This document shows positions 26,034 to 33,762 of a DNA stretch of 64,000 bases, in pieces (position 1 is the stretch's first letter; every line of letters starts with the position of its first letter). The DNA is taken from positions 558,001 to 622,000 of the forward strand of contig NZ_JAMKYL010000001.1 of assembly GCF_027158465.1 (NCBI RefSeq). The letters are read 5' to 3'. A model generated the notes under the pieces. The model was not told the origin of the DNA. It saw only the letters and a list, made by a program, of their open reading frames with translations, and searched no databases. A program made the translations under genes and the position numbers. The stretch comes from Oxalobacter paeniformigenes. GTDB taxonomy: Bacteria > Pseudomonadota > Gammaproteobacteria > Burkholderiales > Burkholderiaceae_D.

Positions 26034-26603
26034 ATGGACAAAAACGATAACGGAGACATCCTGCCGAAAGACAACGGCGTTTCCGGAACGAACGCTTCCG
26101 GGCAGACGCTTGCGCCTGCCGAACGGTCGCAGCAGGAAGATGCGCTTCCCTATCCGGACGCACCGGAAGGCGTCGGCGGATGGCTGAAACTGCTGGTCAT
26201 CCTCTTGACCGTCATCGGTCCGCTGGTCAGCATTTTTTTCCATGCCGCTGAAATCGGGAAAGCCGAAGCGCTGTTTCCGGACATCGTCAACCATCCCGCT
26301 TTCACCCAGTACAAACATTTTTCATGGGCCATTTTGCTCATATGCTGCATCGTCAGCATCATCGCGGGCTACCGGTTGTGGAAATACCCTGTCCGCAAGT
26401 CCGTGAACAGCGCCATCATCGCCCTGTGGTTCATCGCCCTGTTTCCCGCGATCGCCATGATCGTTTATACCTGGGCGACCACCGGCAACGTCTGGTATGC
26501 ACTGGCAGGCATCGCAGGGGAACGCTGGCAGCCTCTTATCGGCGCGATCATCTGGCATATTTACCTGCGCCGCTCCAAACGGGTCAAAAACACCTACCGG
26601 TAA
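26034..26603 (+). CDS. DUF2569-type membrane protein, copy 3
   Basis: A 189-residue protein with a 44-residue polar N-terminal part and the most typical DUF2569 core: GVGGWLKLLVILLTVIGPLV at the first helix and IIWHIYLRRSKRVKNTYR at the end. Four helices; the function of the family is unknown. ATG 26034 follows GGTGGAG. Together with its neighbours it forms a four-gene cluster, the last gene being on the opposite strand. Confidence 0.75.
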   Translation: MDKNDNGDILPKDNGVSGTNASGQTLAPAERSQQEDALPYPDAPEGVGGWLKLLVILLTVIGPLVSIFFHAAEIGKAEALFPDIVNHPAFTQYKHFSWAILLICCIVSIIAGYRLWKYPVRKSVNSAIIALWFIALFPAIAMIVYTWATTGNVWYALAGIAGERWQPLIGAIIWHIYLRRSKRVKNTYR

Positions 26604-26639
26604 ACCCGGCTGACGGTCTTTGCCGGATCGGCCGCGGCA

Positions 26640-27119
26640 TCAGCCGCCGAAATAGGTCAGCCGCACCCGCACCGAGCGCAGCAAATACCCCGTCCAGATC
26701 GTCGCCTGAATCGACGAGACGGCGATCGCCAGCCAAAACGGCTTGACGGTCTGGAAAAATGCCGTCCGGAAAGCGAAAGACGCCGCGACGGCATACCCAA
26801 GCGGCAGAATCGGGCCGGAAAACCACAGCGCAACCAGCGCGAGCCATACCGAAACAGGCCGGTGCCATCGCCACAAGGCGACAGCCGCCACAACCGAAAC
26901 GCTCCAGACAATCGCGGAAAGGGTATAAACCGTCGTGCGGTACTGCACCCACGCCGGATTCGTCTCCAGCGCCGGCAAAAGCCGCGCCGGAACGACGAAA
27001 TCGAGATACAGCGCGCGCAACCCCGTCCCCGGCGTATAAAACGCCAGCATCACGATCAGCAGCAAGAGCCAGCCGCCCACACCTTTCGGCACGGACGACC
27101 CCTGGAAAACACGGGACAT
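26640..27119 (-). CDS. DUF2569-type membrane protein, copy 4
   Basis: A 159-residue copy on the minus strand, convergent with copy 3. It keeps GVGGWLLLLIVMLAFYTPG at the first helix and WTGYLLRSVRVRLTYFGG at the end. Start ATG 27119 is preferred because GGAG lies six bases before it; a GTG at 27134 would add five residues. Upstream on the same strand is a possible 47-residue ORF (27159-27302). Confidence 0.72.
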   Translation of the reverse strand: MSRVFQGSSVPKGVGGWLLLLIVMLAFYTPGTGLRALYLDFVVPARLLPALETNPAWVQYRTTVYTLSAIVWSVSVVAAVALWRWHRPVSVWLALVALWFSGPILPLGYAVAASFAFRTAFFQTVKPFWLAIAVSSIQATIWTGYLLRSVRVRLTYFGG

Positions 27120-27158
27120 CGGGAACTCCGTCACGCCGCACGCGCCAAAGCGGGCGGA

Positions 27159-27302
27159 CTACGGCCAGAAAATCACTTCATCGTCATCTTCACGCGAAGA
27201 CGCCTTGTCCTTGCCGGCCGCACACGCCGGCAAATCCCCGTCGCGGCGGAAAAGAAAATGGAACAAATGATAAAAAAGACACAACATCGCAAACCCTGCC
27301 AT
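27159..27302 (-). CDS. Possible small acidic-tailed protein
   Basis: ATG 27302 opens a 47-residue frame: a hydrophobic aromatic start (MAGFAMLCLFYHLFHFLF), a basic RRDGD turn, and an acidic end (SREDDDEVIFWP). Composition is protein-like, and it lies 39 bases upstream of DUF2569 copy 4 on the same strand. No clear ribosome site. No family known to me. Confidence 0.3.
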   Translation of the reverse strand: MAGFAMLCLFYHLFHFLFRRDGDLPACAAGKDKASSREDDDEVIFWP

Positions 27303-27318
27303 TAAACACGGATACAGG

Positions 27319-27327
27319 TTATGCACA
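27319..27327 (+). promoter_or_regulatory. Single DnaA box (TTATGCACA)
   Basis: Exact match to the TTATNCACA consensus, 423 bases before the array at 27750. Confidence 0.4.
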
Positions 27328-27390
27328 CAAACGCCTTATCCGGCATCCATCTTAATCCTTTCACGCACCTGCGTCATCCATTTGCGCCGT

Positions 27391-27421
27391 AAAAAACATA
27401 TGTTTTTTCCGTGCATATGCA
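27391..27421. promoter_or_regulatory. Twin palindromes centred on CATATG
   Basis: AAAAAACATATGTTTTTT (27391-27408) is a perfect 18-base palindrome, and TGCATATGCA (27412-27421) a perfect 10-base one; their centres are 17 bases apart. The site looks like a binding site for a dimeric regulator or a bent-DNA element. The surrounding 27303-27929 stretch has no gene I can support. Confidence 0.5.
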
Positions 27422-27749
27422 AAAGCGGCACCAGACGTCCCGTTCCTCTGCGGAACTCCCATGAGCCCAACGCCGGCAAAACGATACCGGCAAGACGTTG
27501 TGCAAAATGAAAACCTTTGAAAAACAAGGCATTATCATGCCATTTTCAGGTAAAGCGCAAAGCGATGGCATCGCGTGGACGCTGGCGAACCCCGCAGCGG
27601 GGCAGAGCAGCGGAACGAACCGGCACCCCGCGCCAGACTGGCGCAACCGCTTTTCGCCAGTACCGGAACATGCGCGGCAAACCCGAACGGGCAAACAATC
27701 GAGCGCCGGAAAAACCGGCAAACCCCGGACACAAGCCCCTCGCGGCGCG

Positions 27750-27794
27750 TTTTCCACACCGTTATGCACAAACTTGTCCACCGGGTTATCCACA
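27750..27794 (+). promoter_or_regulatory. Array of four DnaA-box-like 9-mers at 12-base spacing
   Basis: TTTTCCACA (27750), TTATGCACA (27762), TTGTCCACC (27774) and TTATCCACA (27786) all read in the same direction, each starting exactly 12 bases after the last. Two match TTATNCACA fully; the others differ by one or two bases. It lies in gene-free DNA 136 bases before dusA. Regular spacing suggests cooperative DnaA binding. Confidence 0.6.
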
Positions 27795-27929
27795 GGAAAA
27801 GTCGGAAAGCAGCGCTCGTCTTGCCAGCGCGTGAAAATCTGATAAGCTTCGCACCGTGCCGCCGTACCGGGAACACCGGACCATACCGGAAACGGCGAAA
27901 AACCCGTATCTATCCCGCAAACGTCATCC

Positions 27930-28916
27930 ATGAAACTACCCAAAAGAACCGTTTCCGTCGCCCCGATGCTCGACTGGACAGACCGGCATTGCCGCTATTT
28001 CCACCGGCTCATCAGCCGCCATACCTGGCTTTACACCGAAATGGTCACGACCGGCGCGCTGCTTTACGGTGATGTCGCGCGGCATCTCGATTTCAGCGAT
28101 GAAGAACATCCCGTCGCCCTGCAACTGGGCGGGAGCGAACCCGACGATCTCGCCCAATGCGCGAAACTCGGCGAAAAATGGGGATATGACGAAATCAACC
28201 TCAATTGCGGTTGCCCGTCCGAACGCGTGCAAAAAGGCGCGTTCGGCGCATGCCTCATGAAAGAATCGACGCTGGTGGCGCGCTGCGTCGCCGCCATGCG
28301 CGACGCCGTCTCCATCGACGTGACCGTCAAACACCGCATCGGCGTCGATGACGTCCATACCTACGACTTTGTCCGCGACTTCGTCGGCGAAATCGCCGAA
28401 GCGGGGTGCCGTACCTTCATCGTCCACGCCCGAAACGCCATCCTCAAGGGACTTTCCCCGAAAGAAAACCGCGACATCCCGCCGCTGCGCTACGACGTCG
28501 TTTACCGGCTCAAAAAAGACTTTCCCGAACTGGAAATCCTGATCAACGGCGGGGTGGAAACGGCCGACGAAGTCGCGCGGCACCTCGAACAGGTTGATGG
28601 CGTCATGATCGGACGCGCCGCCTACCATTACCCCTGGCGCATGGCGGAATTCGACAGGCGCTTTTACGGCGACGACACACCGGCGCCGACACAGGCCGAC
28701 ATCGTAAAAGCCATGATCCCCTACATCGAAACCCAGCTCTCGCGCTACGGCGAAAAGGGCCTGAAAATGCACGGCATCACCCGCCACATGCTCGGACTGA
28801 TGCACGGACAGCCCGGCGCAAGACGCTTCCGCCAGATACTCTCGGATGCCAGCCGGCTGGCAACGGGCAAACCCGCCGCCGTGCTCCTGGAAGCGCTCGC
28901 AGCCGTCCGCCTGTAA
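27930..28916 (+). CDS. dusA: tRNA-dihydrouridine synthase A
   Basis: A 328-residue FMN enzyme that reduces U20/20a in the tRNA D-loop with NADPH. The TIM barrel starts VSVAPMLDWTDRHCRYFHRL; the catalytic Cys lies in NLNCGCPSERVQKGAFGACL; FMN phosphate contacts are INGGVET and VDGVMIGRAAYHYPW. NAILKGLSPKENRDIPPL is diagnostic of DusA rather than DusB/C. ATG 27930 is the natural start. Monocistronic as far as seen. Confidence 0.93.
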   Translation: MKLPKRTVSVAPMLDWTDRHCRYFHRLISRHTWLYTEMVTTGALLYGDVARHLDFSDEEHPVALQLGGSEPDDLAQCAKLGEKWGYDEINLNCGCPSERVQKGAFGACLMKESTLVARCVAAMRDAVSIDVTVKHRIGVDDVHTYDFVRDFVGEIAEAGCRTFIVHARNAILKGLSPKENRDIPPLRYDVVYRLKKDFPELEILINGGVETADEVARHLEQVDGVMIGRAAYHYPWRMAEFDRRFYGDDTPAPTQADIVKAMIPYIETQLSRYGEKGLKMHGITRHMLGLMHGQPGARRFRQILSDASRLATGKPAAVLLEALAAVRL

Positions 28917-29079
28917 CGATACGCCTGCAAAAGACAGTGCCGGTATCGTCATCGGCGGCAAGCGGAATCCCCGTCGCTGGCCGGTCGTGACCACACCGGC
29001 GGCAGTATCCTGATCCGTGTCTTTCCCGTCACCGGCAGGCGACGGACAGGGCGCAGGACGACAGGATATTGAGCAGCTC

Positions 29080-29109
29080 ACGACACAAAACGGCAGAGTC
29101 TGTTAAGAT
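29080..29109 (+). promoter_or_regulatory. Candidate promoter for ftsH
   Basis: ACGACA (four of six to TTGACA), 18 bases, then TAAGAT. The 28917-29277 gap holds no gene. Confidence 0.35.
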
Positions 29110-29277
29110 GACCGTACAGCGACAAGCCATGCGGCAGGCGATGGCGGGTGAGGACGCAGCCGCCTTGTGGCAGGCTCCGTTGTCCCGTATCAAGCCGGAA
29201 AAGCGAAACGGCATTATGCTGGAGCCGATAGCAAGCCATCCGGTGATCCGGCCTTGCCAACCTGACAGGAGAACACC

Positions 29278-31251
29278 ATGAATGACGACAATTCCCAGCG
29301 TAACCGGTGGCTCATGTGGTACATCATGTTCGCCGTGATCGGCATCGTACTCGCACGCGGATTCTGGGCGGACTACCAGCCGAGCGAACCCCTGCCGTAC
29401 AGTGCCTTTCTCCAGCAGCTCAATGATGGCAATGTCGCACAGGTCGAAGTCGTCGGCAACGAAATCCGCGGCACCCTCAAGGAACCCGTCAACGGCAAAA
29501 CCGAATTTTCCACCACCCGGGTGGACAACGCGCTCGCCGACCAGCTCGCCGCCCACGACGTGCGCTTCACCGGCGTCGTCGAAAACACCTTCCTGTCCGA
29601 CATCCTCGGCTGGATCATTCCGACCGTCGTTTTCTTCGGCATCTGGATGTTTTTGATGCGCCGCATGGCAGGGCAATCCGGCATGGGCGGCAGCGGCGGC
29701 TTTCTCTCCATCGGCAAAAGCCGCGCCAAAGTCTATGTCGAAAAAGACATCAAGGTCACCTTCGACGATGTCGCCGGTGTCGATGAAGCGAAAGAAGAAT
29801 TGCAGGAAGTCGTCGGCTTTTTGCGCGATCCCGACAAATACGGACGGCTGGGCGGACGCATTCCCCACGGCATATTGCTCGTCGGGCCGCCGGGAACCGG
29901 CAAAACCCTGCTCGCCAAGGCCGTCGCCGGTGAAGCGGGCGTTCCGTTCTTCTCCATCAACGGCTCCGAATTCGTGGAAATGTTCGTCGGCGTCGGTGCG
30001 GCACGTGTGCGCGATTTGTTCGAACAGGCCAGAAAACAGGCGCCCGCCATCATCTTCATCGATGAAATCGACGCACTGGGCAAAGCCCGCGGCGCCTACG
30101 GCGTCGGCGGACACGACGAAAAAGAACAAACCCTTAACCAGCTGCTTGCCGAACTCGACGGCTTCGACTCCCGTTCCGGACTCGTGTTGCTGGGCGCGAC
30201 CAACCGGCCCGAAATCCTCGATCCGGCATTGTTGCGGGCAGGGCGCTTCGATCGGCAAATCCTCGTCGATCGTCCCGACAAGACCGGCCGTATCCAGATA
30301 TTGCGCGTCCACCTGAAAAAAATCCGGCTCGGCAACGACATCGACGTTGAAAAAATCGCCGCGCTCACACCGGGATTTTCCGGCGCGGATCTGGCCAACC
30401 TCGTCAACGAAGCCGCCATCCTCGCCACACGACGCCAGCACAACGCCGTCATGCTCGAGGATTTCACCGGCGCCATCGAGCGCATGATCGCCGGGCTGGA
30501 AAAGAAAAACCGCCTCATCAACCCCAAGGAACGCGAAATCGTCGCCTGGCATGAAATGGGGCATGCACTCGTCTCCCTCGCGCTCCCCGGTTCCGAAACC
30601 GTCCACAAGGTCTCCATCATCCCGCGCGGCATCGGCTCGCTGGGCTACACCATCAACCGCCCGACCGAAGACCGCTACCTCATGACACAGCAGGAACTGG
30701 AAAACAAAATGGCCGTGCTTCTGGGCGGCAGGGCGGCCGAAGCGCTGCAATTTTCCGAAGTCACCACCGGCGCGTCCGATGACCTCGTGCGCGCCACCGA
30801 AATCGCCCGCAGCATGGTCACCCGCTACGGCATGAGCGACAAACTCGGACAAATCGCCTACGAAACCACGCGCAACGTCTTTCTGGCCCAAGCCGGCGAA
30901 ATCCAGCAGGAAAGCCGCAACTACTCCGACGAAACCGCCCGCGTCATCGACAGCGAAATCCGCCGCCTTTTGCAACAGGCGTTCGAACGGGCAAGCGCCA
31001 TCCTGAAAGAACGGTATCAAGCCCTTCAGACCGGCGCGTCCGCGCTCCTTGAACAGGAAACCCTGACCGAAGCCGAAGTGCTGGCCATCGCACAGGGACG
31101 CGACTGGCGCACGGCAGAAAAAAACGCCGCACAAACCGGTAACGCAACGGCTGAAAAAACCGGGAAGGGAAACAGTAACGATACAGGCAACCCAACCGGC
31201 AGCCCGGCGGGAAGCGACAACGGTACCACGCCGACCGGCAAAAACGCCTGA
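29278..31251 (+). CDS. ftsH: FtsH-family ATP-dependent zinc metalloprotease
   Basis: A 657-residue inner-membrane AAA protease. Two membrane segments (LMWYIMFAVIGIVLARGFW and ILGWIIPTVVFFGIWMFLM) flank a periplasmic domain; then Walker A GPPGTGKT, Walker B IIFIDEIDALG, the second region of homology (LLGATNRPEILDPALLRAGR-F-D-R), and the zinc site HEMGH (usual FtsH has HEAGH; HEXXH is intact). The DEKEQTLNQLLAEL-D-G segment is standard. Residues after about 610 form a Gly/Asn/Thr-rich tail of low complexity. It may be a second FtsH of the cell, since ftsH normally sits beside rlmE and folP, which are absent here. AGGAGA precedes the ATG. Confidence 0.92.
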   Translation: MNDDNSQRNRWLMWYIMFAVIGIVLARGFWADYQPSEPLPYSAFLQQLNDGNVAQVEVVGNEIRGTLKEPVNGKTEFSTTRVDNALADQLAAHDVRFTGVVENTFLSDILGWIIPTVVFFGIWMFLMRRMAGQSGMGGSGGFLSIGKSRAKVYVEKDIKVTFDDVAGVDEAKEELQEVVGFLRDPDKYGRLGGRIPHGILLVGPPGTGKTLLAKAVAGEAGVPFFSINGSEFVEMFVGVGAARVRDLFEQARKQAPAIIFIDEIDALGKARGAYGVGGHDEKEQTLNQLLAELDGFDSRSGLVLLGATNRPEILDPALLRAGRFDRQILVDRPDKTGRIQILRVHLKKIRLGNDIDVEKIAALTPGFSGADLANLVNEAAILATRRQHNAVMLEDFTGAIERMIAGLEKKNRLINPKEREIVAWHEMGHALVSLALPGSETVHKVSIIPRGIGSLGYTINRPTEDRYLMTQQELENKMAVLLGGRAAEALQFSEVTTGASDDLVRATEIARSMVTRYGMSDKLGQIAYETTRNVFLAQAGEIQQESRNYSDETARVIDSEIRRLLQQAFERASAILKERYQALQTGASALLEQETLTEAEVLAIAQGRDWRTAEKNAAQTGNATAEKTGKGNSNDTGNPTGSPAGSDNGTTPTGKNA

Positions 31252-31280
31252 ACGCGCCCGTCATTGCGCCGGCAGACTCG

Positions 31281-31308
31281 ACCGCTCCCGAAGGGGAGCG
31301 GTTTTTTC
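31281..31308 (+). terminator. Terminator after ftsH
   Basis: ACCGCTCCC / GGGAGCGGT, loop GAAG, followed by T. It overlaps the 3' end of the convergent ribB gene by two bases. Confidence 0.85.
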
Positions 31309-31948
31309 ATGCGCGCATCCGCCGGCGAACCGCCACGACATCGGCGACCGACACCACCGGAAAACCATGCACCCGCGAAAACGCCTCGATCTGCGGCAAG
31401 CGCGCCATCGTCCCGTCCGCATTCATCAATTCGCACAACACCGCAAACGGTGGCAAACCCGCCAGCTTCACCAGATCGACACTCCCCTCGGTATGCCCGC
31501 CCCGGGACAACACCCCGTTTTCCCGCGCCACCAGCGGAAACACGTGCCCCGGCCTTGCCAGATCATCCGGCACCGCGCCATCGGCGATCGCGGCACGAAC
31601 AGTCGTGAGCCTGTCGGCGGCGGAAACCCCCGTCGTCACCCCGCGCGATGCCTCGACAGATACCGTAAACGCCGTACCGAAACGGCTCGTATTGCGCGAA
31701 ACCATCGGCGGCAAGGCCAGACGCCGCGCCGCATCCGATTCCATACACAAGCAAACGATCCCGCTGCATGAACGGATCATCAGCGCCATCTGTTCCACCG
31801 TCATTTCAGACGCGGCGAATATCAGATCGCCTTCGTTCTCACGATCGGCATCATCCACCAGCAACACACCGCCACCGGCAGCCAGCGCCGAAACCGCATC
31901 CGCCACCCGGCGCGCAAAACCCTCGTCCGACATCCATGTACCATCCAT
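31307..31948 (-). CDS. ribB: 3,4-dihydroxy-2-butanone-4-phosphate synthase
   Basis: A 213-residue enzyme that turns ribulose 5-phosphate into the four-carbon riboflavin precursor plus formate. Conserved: LLVDDADRENEGDLIFAA (the D-R-E-N-E-x-D metal-binding motif), TAFTVSVEASRGVTTGVSA, RPGHVFPLVAR and RGGHTEGSVDLVKLAG. Length is that of stand-alone RibB without a RibA domain. GGGAG lies nine bases before ATG 31948. I looked for an FMN riboswitch upstream and did not find its core. Confidence 0.93.
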   Translation of the reverse strand: MDGTWMSDEGFARRVADAVSALAAGGGVLLVDDADRENEGDLIFAASEMTVEQMALMIRSCSGIVCLCMESDAARRLALPPMVSRNTSRFGTAFTVSVEASRGVTTGVSAADRLTTVRAAIADGAVPDDLARPGHVFPLVARENGVLSRGGHTEGSVDLVKLAGLPPFAVLCELMNADGTMARLPQIEAFSRVHGFPVVSVADVVAVRRRMRA

Positions 31949-32212
31949 ATCCGTCTCCCGAAAAACAACGACAGCCCATGATAAAAAAAGCGCCACGCCA
32001 AAATGAGCGGCGATTTGCCGAAAACAGCACAAAATTTGCCCATACAGGAAAAACAGGGCAAACATGAGACCGGAACAGGGCACGAAACCAAATTGTAAGA
32101 AATTGCAATAAAGCCTTTTCGGGAACGGACAAATGGCTATCATGACCATGAATCGTCAACATGAATGAGATTCAAGCTCGTTTCCTCTTTATTCTGCAGT
32201 TTGCTCCTTGAA

Positions 32213-32261
32213 CCTCATGAAATGAATACTCGTCGTCATTCATTTCATGAGGTCTTTTTTT
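32213..32261 (+). terminator. Strong terminator with no assigned gene before it
   Basis: A 15-base perfect stem (CCTCATGAAATGAAT / ATTCATTTCATGAGG), ten-base loop, then TC and seven T. On the plus strand nothing annotated ends here: ribB is on the other strand. It may end a small RNA starting between about 31950 and 32150, or attenuate transcription toward the AraC gene. A short ORF at 32165 runs through it. Confidence 0.75.
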
Positions 32262-32380
32262 ATCCGCCGGCAGCCGACATGCGCCATCCCCGGCAATCCG
32301 TCATCCCGCAATACACCCACCCCCATATCCTCACACCACGCCGAACGCCGGACAAACGACCCGACCGGAAAGCGCAGGCC

Positions 32381-32416
32381 GGAAAAGGGCGGAAAAGGGC
32401 GGAAAAGGGCGGAAAA
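32381..32416. repeat. GGAAAAGGGC tandem repeat
   Basis: Three exact copies of the 10-mer plus a partial fourth, in the untranslated stretch before the AraC gene. No gene is supported between 32262 and 32624. Confidence 0.7.
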
Positions 32417-32624
32417 ACCCTGCACGGAGCAGATCGCGGCACAGGCATCCGACGAAAGTACAGGCCGAATTGACAAGCCCGCAAGCGGACAAATACACTT
32501 TCCGTATCCGTATCATGCAGGCGGTGCGGCCAGTATCCACAGACGATACCCGGACACGGCATCCGGCCTCCCCGTGCGGGCATCGGCACGCCGCATACCA
32601 CACGCGCCCCGGAACCCATGCGCC

Positions 32625-33500
32625 ATGACCACCAAAGTCGTACAACGAAAAATCATCCATGACACCGGCCAGACCCTGACCTGCATGCATTTCCCGCAAC
32701 TCGTCTGGCCCATGCACTGCCACGACACCTGTGAACTCATCATCATGACCGCCGGAAGCGGGCGGGAATACATCGGCCACGCCGTCGCCCCCTACCGGTC
32801 AGGCGACATCACCCTCATCGGGCGCGACATTCCCCACCTGCACCTGTGCGACTCACTCGACGGCAACCCGGACACCCCGGCCAGCACCTGCGAAATCCTT
32901 TACTTCTCCCCCGCGCTCTTTCCCGACAACATCGCCGCCATCCCCGAATATGCCGCCATCGCATCCATGCTGGAAAAAAGCGCCTGCGGCCTGCGATTCC
33001 GGACGAACGGCGAAACCGCGCACATCCTGGACAAAATCCGGCAACTCGCCTGCGCGAATGGCATCGCCAGAATACGCATCCTGCTCGACATCCTCGACAC
33101 CCTCGCGCAAATCCCGGCCAGCACCATCGCCCCCGAACCCGTCGACAAAAAACGGCTCCACAAACAACTGACCGTCATCGACAAGGTCATGCAATACCTC
33201 AAGACCCGGTATCGTGAACCCCTGACCCTGGCCACCATCGCAGCTCACACCGGCATGAACCCCAGCGCATTGTGCCGCCACTTCCGGCACCACACCGGAA
33301 AAACCCTCACCGCCGTCCTCAACGAAATCCGCATCGCACACGCCTGCCAGCAGCTCTACACCACAAACCGCAGCATCTCAGCCATCGCCTGGGAAAGCGG
33401 CTTTGCCAGCCAGACCCACTTCAACCGCCAGTTCCGCACCCTGACCGGCCAAACCCCAGGCCAATACCGCAAAAACAGCCGCAGCGACGTGACAGCGTAG
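32625..33500 (+). CDS. AraC-family transcriptional regulator
   Basis: A 291-residue regulator with an N-terminal cupin sensing domain (WPMHCHDTCELIIMTAGSGR, YRSGDITLIGRDIPHL) and a C-terminal double helix-turn-helix (LATIAAHTGMNPSALCRHFR and ISAIAWESGFASQTHFNRQF, ending TGQTPGQYRKN). Such proteins usually respond to sugars or aromatic compounds. ATG 32625 begins the conserved fold; the open frame extends further upstream without credible composition. It lies 262 bases before cas3 on the same strand, but control of cas is not shown. Confidence 0.88.
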   Translation: MTTKVVQRKIIHDTGQTLTCMHFPQLVWPMHCHDTCELIIMTAGSGREYIGHAVAPYRSGDITLIGRDIPHLHLCDSLDGNPDTPASTCEILYFSPALFPDNIAAIPEYAAIASMLEKSACGLRFRTNGETAHILDKIRQLACANGIARIRILLDILDTLAQIPASTIAPEPVDKKRLHKQLTVIDKVMQYLKTRYREPLTLATIAAHTGMNPSALCRHFRHHTGKTLTAVLNEIRIAHACQQLYTTNRSISAIAWESGFASQTHFNRQFRTLTGQTPGQYRKNSRSDVTA

Positions 33501-33762
33501 CGGAACCGTACCGGAAAACCGTTCCCATCGAAAAAAACGCCTTCCCGATACCGCATGCGACATACCTTGTCGCATGCGTGTGGTATTAAAGAAAAAATGA
33601 ACAGATAATCTGCCGTTTATCCATTCGTTGAATATCGTATTAACAAATCCGGTAATCGATAAAAATTCAGGAATATGAAATCCGTTTGTTTTCAAATTAA
33701 AAATATATTTAAAATAATAAAACCGGATATTGATTGAAAGAACAAATAGAGGCGGGGAGATC
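33501..33762. other. AT-rich promoter region of the cas operon
   Basis: Much richer in A and T than the flanks (for example the run around 33690-33720), with a weak TTGAAT-17-GGTAAT pair at 33629. No gene. The cas promoter is expected here. Confidence 0.45.

Noticed and set aside
27374..27943. 189-codon minus-strand frame over the DnaA-box region
   Set aside because: Cys/Arg-rich, no ribosome site, no family; it crosses the palindromes and the array.
29029..31134. 701-codon minus-strand open frame
   Set aside because: Antisense shadow of ftsH.
31949..32212. FMN riboswitch upstream of ribB
   Set aside because: The conserved core (GGGTGAAATTCCCGACCGG-like) could not be found on the minus strand.
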